Shown in pieces: positions 59,434 through 64,000 of a DNA stretch of 64,000 nucleotides. The stretch is from Halorientalis sp. IM1011 (GTDB taxonomy: Archaea > Halobacteriota > Halobacteria > Halobacteriales > Haloarculaceae). Positions within the stretch are counted from its first letter, which is position 1. Each line of letters opens with the position of its first letter. A program made the translations under genes and the position numbers. A model generated the notes under the pieces. The model had not been told where the DNA came from. It worked only from the letters and a program-made list of their open reading frames with translations, and searched no databases. The stretch lies in assembly GCF_001989615.1 (NCBI RefSeq), contig NZ_CP019067.1, forward strand, positions 3,162,001 through 3,226,000, read 5' to 3'.

Positions 59434-60405
59434 ATGAAGGTAGCTGAGGTAACAGAGTTCGGCGGAAACGAGAACATAGCGGTCGAAGAGCGGGAGAAAC
59501 CGGAGCCCGGATCGGGCGAGGTCCGGATCGAGGTGAAGGCCGCGGGGATCAACTTCGCGGACATCATGCAGCGTCGCGGCGACTATCAGGGCGGCCCCGA
59601 GCCGCCGTACGTCCCCGGGATGGAGGTCGCGGGCGTCGTCGACGCCGTCGGCGACGGTGTCGGCCGCGAGGTCGGCGACGAGGTGATGGGGTTCGTCGAA
59701 GAGGGTGGCTACGCCGAGTACGCCATCGCCAACGCCGCGGGCCTGTTCGACCTCCCCGAGAACATGTCCTTCGAGGAGGGTGCGGGCTTCTCCGTCCAGT
59801 TCCTCACCGCCCACAACTGCCTGTTCGAGTGGGGCGACATGACCGAGGACGAGTCGGTGTTGATCCACGCCGCCGCGGGCGGGGTCGGGACCGCCGCCGT
59901 CCAGCTCGCCAGCAACGCCGGTGCCGACGTGTTCGGCACGGCGAGCACCGAGGAGAAACTCGACCTGGCCGAAGAACTCGGCTGTGACCACCCGATCCAG
60001 TACACCGAGGAGGACTTCGTCGAACAGGTGAACGACATCACGGACGGCGACGGTGTCGACCTCGTACTCGACGGTATCGGCAGCGAGACGACCACCGAGA
60101 GCCTGAAGGCGCTGACCCACTTCGGCCGGATGGTGTCCTTCGGCGCGGCCTCGGGCGAGCCGGGCCAGCCCAACACCGCCGACCTGCTCTTCAACAACCA
60201 CACGATCATCGGCTACCACCTCGGACAGGCCATGTACCGCGACCCCGGTCGCGTGTTCCAGGCCGTCCCGAAACTCACCGAGCAACTGGAGACGGGCGAC
60301 CTCGAAGTGATCGTCGGGACGAGTTTCGATCTCGACGACGCCGCCGAGGCCCACCAGTACATCGAGGACCGCAAGTCCAGCGGCAAGGTCGTCCTGACGC
60401 CCTGA
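59434..60405 (+). CDS. Quinone-oxidoreductase-type MDR enzyme
   Basis: A 323-residue zinc-free medium-chain dehydrogenase/reductase. Landmarks are MKVAEVTEFGGNENIAVEE, INFADIMQRRGDYQGGPEPP, YVPGMEVAGVVDAVGDGV, the NADPH-binding AAAGGVGTAAVQLASNAGAD, and the C-terminal YIEDRKSSGKVVLTP. The absence of the zinc Cys set and the INFxDxxxRxG motif point to the quinone oxidoreductase (QorA-like) branch. The substrate could be a quinone or an enone such as an enoyl thioester. Divergent from the FAD dehydrogenase gene. Confidence 0.92.
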   Translation: MKVAEVTEFGGNENIAVEEREKPEPGSGEVRIEVKAAGINFADIMQRRGDYQGGPEPPYVPGMEVAGVVDAVGDGVGREVGDEVMGFVEEGGYAEYAIANAAGLFDLPENMSFEEGAGFSVQFLTAHNCLFEWGDMTEDESVLIHAAAGGVGTAAVQLASNAGADVFGTASTEEKLDLAEELGCDHPIQYTEEDFVEQVNDITDGDGVDLVLDGIGSETTTESLKALTHFGRMVSFGAASGEPGQPNTADLLFNNHTIIGYHLGQAMYRDPGRVFQAVPKLTEQLETGDLEVIVGTSFDLDDAAEAHQYIEDRKSSGKVVLTP

Positions 60406-60477
60406 GCCGCTGGTCCGGTAGTGTCACTGCCCGAAGGCACCAGTACCATTAGGGAGGGTCAGTCCCTAGCCGGGACG

Positions 60478-61173
60478 ATGACCCGCGAAGCCGTCCGGGA
60501 CGGGTTCACGGAGTTCGCCGAGGACATCGTCGACACCGCCTACGAGGAGTTCGACGTGGTTGCGGTGTTGCGTGGTGAGTCGGGAGCCAGCGGTCGGCTC
60601 GTCAGCAAACTTCTGAAACGAGATCGCCGCCTCGACCAGCGCGTCGTCCGCCCGGAGCTACAGGACTACCGACGGCGGATCCTCGCCCAGTTCGAACCGG
60701 TACTGGCCTACGCCGCCGACGGGAACGGAGATTTCGTCGACTACCGGGACCGCGTCCGCGAGGCCGACGTGTACCTCGCCCACCTCCGGACGTCCGTTCG
60801 CGGTGACCGCCGCCAGGCCATCGAACGGGCCCAACTCGACAGACAGCGTCAGCTGGCCGAGGCTGCCCGGCCGCTGGTCGAGTCGCCCGAGTCCGAGTTC
60901 TGGGCCGCCGCCGTCGACACCCTCGATCGGGAGCAGGTCCGCGACCTCGTCCAGACCCACTTCACGTTCACCGACCCGTTGCGGGAGTACCCTGACGCCT
61001 TCGTCTTCGAGACCGAGATCGACCCGGGCGACGTGGTCGGCGGTCCGCTGGCCAGTCGGCTCCCCTCGGTGACTGTCGAGTACACGGACGAAGTGATTCG
61101 GGTGCTCCAACTGGCCGAAGCCACCGTGGTCGAGCGGGCGCTGACAGAACTAGAGCAGCGGTTCGACGACTGA
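60478..61173 (+). CDS. Mainly helical protein, function unknown
   Basis: A 231-residue soluble protein without a recognised domain. It has amphipathic helices (GFTEFAEDIVDTAYEEFDVV, LVSKLLKRDRRLDQRVVRPE, RQAIERAQLDRQRQLAEAAR) and ends EVIRVLQLAEATVVERALTE. ATG 60478 is preferred; a GTG 19 codons upstream is in frame. A nearby stagnant neighbour is mptE, convergent, with the two stop codons abutting (TGATCA). Composition is normal for a haloarchaeon, so it is probably a lineage-specific conserved gene. Confidence 0.7.
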   Translation: MTREAVRDGFTEFAEDIVDTAYEEFDVVAVLRGESGASGRLVSKLLKRDRRLDQRVVRPELQDYRRRILAQFEPVLAYAADGNGDFVDYRDRVREADVYLAHLRTSVRGDRRQAIERAQLDRQRQLAEAARPLVESPESEFWAAAVDTLDREQVRDLVQTHFTFTDPLREYPDAFVFETEIDPGDVVGGPLASRLPSVTVEYTDEVIRVLQLAEATVVERALTELEQRFDD

Positions 61174-61851
61174 TCACCACGGCACCGAGAGCCCGTCCCG
61201 CCGGCCGTCCAGCACGTCGAACCGCTCTTCCCTGCGTCGTTCGAGCCAGTAGAGCAATCGCTCTGCCCAGCGGAGCTTCCGCCGCTTTTCCGCGTCTACG
61301 TCCGGGTCGTCGAAGTCCCAGCCCACGAACACCAGTTCGGTCGCGTCGAAGTGGTCGGCGAGGAAGGCCGCCCGGTCGCCGTCGGTGAACCCGCCGAAGT
61401 TCTCGACCGGTCCCGCCGGCTCGGCCTGCGTCGTCGGGAGCACCTGCTCGTCGTCGAACGTCGGCACCCACCCCCGGACGGCCGCTACGTTGTCGCCGTG
61501 GGCGTGGGTTGCGACGGGAACACCCTCTTCGGTCAGCTCCCGGGCAGTCTCGGGATTCTTGTCCAAATCGGTGACCATGCAGTCCACGGTAATTCCCTCG
61601 TCTCGGAGAGTATCTGCGGCCGTCGACGCAGCGATCACGGCGTCAGCGTCGGCTGCTCGGTCGGTCTCGGTCGCCAGCGACGGTCCAGCCCCCGCTATCG
61701 CGACGCGCCGGCCGGCGAAATCCAGTCCCGAGAGGTCGAAGGGGCCCACCAGTTCGGCGAGTACGTCCCGTCCGTGTTCGTCACCGTGACGGTCGTAGCC
61801 GAAATCGTCGAGGATGGCCGCGTAGGCGGGTTCCCAGGTCGCAAACTCCAT
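61174..61851 (-). CDS. mptE: 6-hydroxymethylpterin diphosphokinase, archaeal MptE type
   Basis: Adds diphosphate to 6-hydroxymethyl-7,8-dihydropterin ahead of dihydropteroate synthesis. The 225-residue protein belongs to the DUF115-like archaeal MptE family, unrelated to bacterial FolK. It has AGAGPSL (residues 53-59), a DCMVTDLDKNP motif (about residues 90-100) and THAHGDNVAAVRGW, and ends FVGWDFDDPDVDAEKRRKLR. A TATA box lies 22 bases upstream. It sits next to the dihydropteroate-synthase-like gene, which fits a pterin pathway unit. Confidence 0.9.
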   Translation of the reverse strand: MEFATWEPAYAAILDDFGYDRHGDEHGRDVLAELVGPFDLSGLDFAGRRVAIAGAGPSLATETDRAADADAVIAASTAADTLRDEGITVDCMVTDLDKNPETARELTEEGVPVATHAHGDNVAAVRGWVPTFDDEQVLPTTQAEPAGPVENFGGFTDGDRAAFLADHFDATELVFVGWDFDDPDVDAEKRRKLRWAERLLYWLERRREERFDVLDGRRDGLSVPW

Positions 61852-61873
61852 ACTAACTGCTCACCGGTTGGAT

Positions 61874-61884
61874 CCTATATAAAT
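61874..61884 (-). promoter_or_regulatory. TATA box of mptE
   Basis: Minus-strand atttatatagg is a strong haloarchaeal TATA match, ending 22 bases before the ATG at 61851. The rest of the 178-base gap to folP has a ggtacc/cccgggtgcc GC-rich patch and T-rich runs (ttttctctt, about 61974-61982) that could end transcription of folP. Confidence 0.65.
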
Positions 61885-62029
61885 CGAGGTGAGCCGAAGT
61901 GGCACAACCTGGTACCCCTACCCGGGTGCCCTTTCGGCCTTCACCCCCCTGTTTTGGCGCATCTGGTATAAGTTTTCTCTTCGTCAGACTTCTCTGCCGG
62001 GTGTGGTCGATCACTATCTTAAGCACTGC

Positions 62030-63166
62030 TTACTGTTCGGATAGCCCATCCATAACACCGGAGAGAGCGGTCGAGACGGCCTCCGGTTCGTCGACGCCCC
62101 TGGCTAGCCGCCGGAGCGCTCCGTCCGTCCCCACGAGCAAGAGCGCACCGTCCGCCCCCTCGGCCGCCGTAACGCCGTATTTGCCGCTCTCGTTCAGGAG
62201 TCGGTCCCGGGCTGGTGTATCCAGCCCGGACACCTCGAACGTCCGGACGACGGCGTCCTCGGCGTAGGCCGTGTCGATCCCGAGCCGATCGAGGTGGCGA
62301 CGAGCCTCGCCTGCTGTGGTCACGTCGAGTTCTTCGACTGTGGGTGTCCGGACGCGGTCGCGAGCGAACGCCTCGCCGACCAGGGCGGCGTCACGGGTCT
62401 CTTTCACGTCGTGGGTCCGGATCACGTGTGCGCCGCGCTCGACGGCCATGGACGTGGCCGCGAGGCTGACGGGCAGGGCCTCCTCGGTCGACCGGCCGGC
62501 GATCTCCCGCAGGAAGTTCTTGCGGTTGATCGAGACCAGAAGGGGGTAGCCGTAGCCGCGGAACTCCCGGAGTCGGCGGAAGGTCTCGCGGTCGTCGTCG
62601 GTGGTCTTGTCCTCGCTCCAGCCGCCGAACGCGGGATCGAGGATCGTCTTGTCGGTGAACCCGTTCAGTTCGAGGGCGTCGTAGATGTCGTCTACTTCCT
62701 CGATGGCTCCCGGTCGCTCCAGATCCGGCGGACTGGCCATCTTCGCGACGGCCACGTCGTAGTCGGCACAGACCTCGGGCAGCTCCGGGTCGGCGAACCC
62801 GCAGATGTCGTTGACCATGTCGAACCCCCGGTCCAGTGCGGCTTCGGCGACCTCGTGGTAGCGGGTCTCGATGGAGAAGACGGCGTCGCCGGAGACGCTC
62901 TCGATGGTCTCGACGGCGGTGTCCAGGCGATCGAGTTCCTGTTCGGCCGAGAGTACGCCGAACTTTTTGTTCGCCGACTCCAACCCCACGTCGACGATGT
63001 CGGCCCCTTCGCCGATGAGTTCTTCGTCGACGTATTCGGCGGCGTCGCCGGGGTCGTCGTAGACGCTGGGGTCGTACGGCGACTCGCTGGAGACGTTGAG
63101 CACGCCCATGATGCGGGGCGGATAGTCGTCACCGATGCCCAGCCCGGCCGCGTCGACGTTGCGCAT
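62030..63166 (-). CDS. folP: Dihydropteroate synthase-like protein with extra C-terminal domain
   Basis: A 378-residue protein whose first 265 residues form a TIM barrel of the dihydropteroate synthase family. The MGVLNVSSESPYDPS loop (from residue 20) replaces the usual MGILNVTPDSFSDGG, EGADIVDVGLESANKKFG replaces the GA-IIDIGGESTRPG signature, and RTHDVKETRDAALVGEA ends the barrel. The substrate loops therefore differ from bacterial FolP, and a C-terminal domain of about 110 residues (ARRHLDRLGIDTAYAEDAVV onward) is added. It probably joins p-aminobenzoate to the pterin made by mptE, but a related archaeal reaction is possible. Confidence 0.85.
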   Translation of the reverse strand: MRNVDAAGLGIGDDYPPRIMGVLNVSSESPYDPSVYDDPGDAAEYVDEELIGEGADIVDVGLESANKKFGVLSAEQELDRLDTAVETIESVSGDAVFSIETRYHEVAEAALDRGFDMVNDICGFADPELPEVCADYDVAVAKMASPPDLERPGAIEEVDDIYDALELNGFTDKTILDPAFGGWSEDKTTDDDRETFRRLREFRGYGYPLLVSINRKNFLREIAGRSTEEALPVSLAATSMAVERGAHVIRTHDVKETRDAALVGEAFARDRVRTPTVEELDVTTAGEARRHLDRLGIDTAYAEDAVVRTFEVSGLDTPARDRLLNESGKYGVTAAEGADGALLLVGTDGALRRLARGVDEPEAVSTALSGVMDGLSEQ

Positions 63167-63314
63167 GGGGGAGCGTCGGGCGACGGCACCAAAAGCGAAC
63201 GGTTCGCGACCGACCTCACGGATCGATTAGTACGCTGCAACCGATTCGGTCACACCGAAAGTCGCGCTAACCCCACAAAAAGCCCTCAAAGCGGTGCAAA
63301 CAAGTTGGGATAGG

Positions 63315-64000
63315 ATGGCGACGCTCGTAGACCACGTCCGGGCCACGATCGACGTCTCCCGGCAGGAGAACCTCACGATACTCGCCGCGAGCCTCGCGTA
63401 CTACGCGTTCGTCTCGGTCGTGCCGATTCTCCTGCTCGTGATTTCGGTCGGGTCGGTGATCGGGGGCCAGGCGTTTACCCGAGAAATCACCAGCACTCTC
63501 TCCGTGTATCTCTCCTCGGCAGGGCAGCAGATCGTCGCCGAGGTGCTGAACAGCACCGCCCACAACGTGGGTGCTGGCCTCCTGGGGATACTCGTGCTGG
63601 TCTGGGGAGCGCTGAAGGTCTTCCGCGGGATGAAGGTCGCCTTCGTCGAGATCTACGACGCCGAGCCGGAGGTGTCGCTGGTAAAACAGGTGAAAGACGG
63701 GCTGGCAGTGGCGGTGACTGTCGGTCTGGCCGTGGTCGCGATGGTAGGCATCAGTGCCCTCCGGAACGTTGCGCCGATTCTGTCGGGCAACACCACTTTC
63801 GTCGTCGTGAGTGTCGCCGGGCTTCTGGCCGGGCTGATCTGTCTTTTCTTCCCGCTGTATTACGTGCTCCCGCCGGACGACGTCTCCTTGCGGACCGTGC
63901 TTCCGGGGACGGTGCTGGCGGCGGTGAGCTGGATCTGCCTCCAGATGGTGTTCCGAATCTACGTCGGGCGTGCGGAGAAGTACGCGGTGCTGGGGGTACT
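63315..64000 (+). CDS. YihY/BrkB-family membrane protein, 5' part (runs off right edge)
   Basis: The first 228 codons of an integral membrane protein; the gene continues past the window. The start MATLVDHVRATIDVSRQENL is followed by the family motif ASLAYYAFVSVVPILLLVIS, then helices LGILVLVWGALKVFRGMKVA, LAVAVTVGLAVVAMVGISAL and FVVVSVAGLLAGLICLFFPL, and the YYVLPPDDVSLRTVLPG loop. YihY/BrkB proteins are widespread and their molecular function is unsettled. It is divergent from folP across a 148-base gap with no other feature. Confidence 0.9.
   Translation, partial: MATLVDHVRATIDVSRQENLTILAASLAYYAFVSVVPILLLVISVGSVIGGQAFTREITSTLSVYLSSAGQQIVAEVLNSTAHNVGAGLLGILVLVWGALKVFRGMKVAFVEIYDAEPEVSLVKQVKDGLAVAVTVGLAVVAMVGISALRNVAPILSGNTTFVVVSVAGLLAGLICLFFPLYYVLPPDDVSLRTVLPGTVLAAVSWICLQMVFRIYVGRAEKYAVLGV

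Overview
The window is a 64 kb stretch of a haloarchaeal (Halobacteria) chromosome. The evidence is high G+C, strongly acidic proteins, and archaeal markers: proteasome alpha subunit, RNase P Pop5 protein, DacZ diadenylate cyclase, archaeal S-adenosylmethionine synthetase, MptE, F420-type LLM oxidoreductases and Tat lipoproteins. TATA-like boxes sit about 25 bases before many start codons, the pattern of leaderless haloarchaeal transcripts. The genus cannot be fixed from the sequence. No rRNA, tRNA, insertion sequence or CRISPR array was found.

0-30 kb is mostly housekeeping. In order it holds a methyltransferase-rnp2-psmA operon, a cobT-cbiA cobamide pair, a copper-storage-like protein, a dacZ-mscS operon (c-di-AMP and turgor), purD, a DUF255 protein, small redox and PLP enzymes including a cysteine synthase, SAM synthetase, a CYTH protein, an FKBP with a Gly/Met tail, MutY, an acyl-CoA ligase, a Sir2 deacylase, two UspA proteins and an acyl-CoA dehydrogenase.

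30.9-37.0 kb is one minus-strand gene for a secreted protein of about 2026 residues. It has a signal peptide, about fourteen 23-residue Gln/Gly/Ala repeats, twelve beta-sandwich-like repeats split by a right-handed beta-helix, and a Glu-Glu-Pro stalk encoded by a 9-bp minisatellite. No C-terminal membrane anchor is visible. It is the most unusual object in the window.

37.4-60.4 kb is rich in acyl-CoA and hydroxy/oxo-acid metabolism. It holds a CaiB-type CoA transferase, two LLM oxidoreductases, two SDRs, a second acyl-CoA ligase, MBL and HAD hydrolases, a TAXI-TRAP transporter, a benzoylformate-decarboxylase-like ThDP enzyme, a D-lactate/glycolate-type FAD dehydrogenase and a quinone-oxidoreductase-like MDR. 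A four-gene MacB-type ABC exporter operon with a CARDB-like surface protein lies inside this block.

60.4-64.0 kb holds an orphan protein, mptE and a dihydropteroate-synthase-like gene (pterin/folate), then a truncated YihY/BrkB membrane protein.

Two non-coding patterns stand out. A 63-bp sequence occurs twice (62/63 identical, opposite orientation, 23 kb apart), each time between convergent genes and next to a hairpin whose stem sequence differs between the copies. Five convergent gene pairs end in palindromic shared or abutting stop codons (CTAG three times, TGATCA twice).
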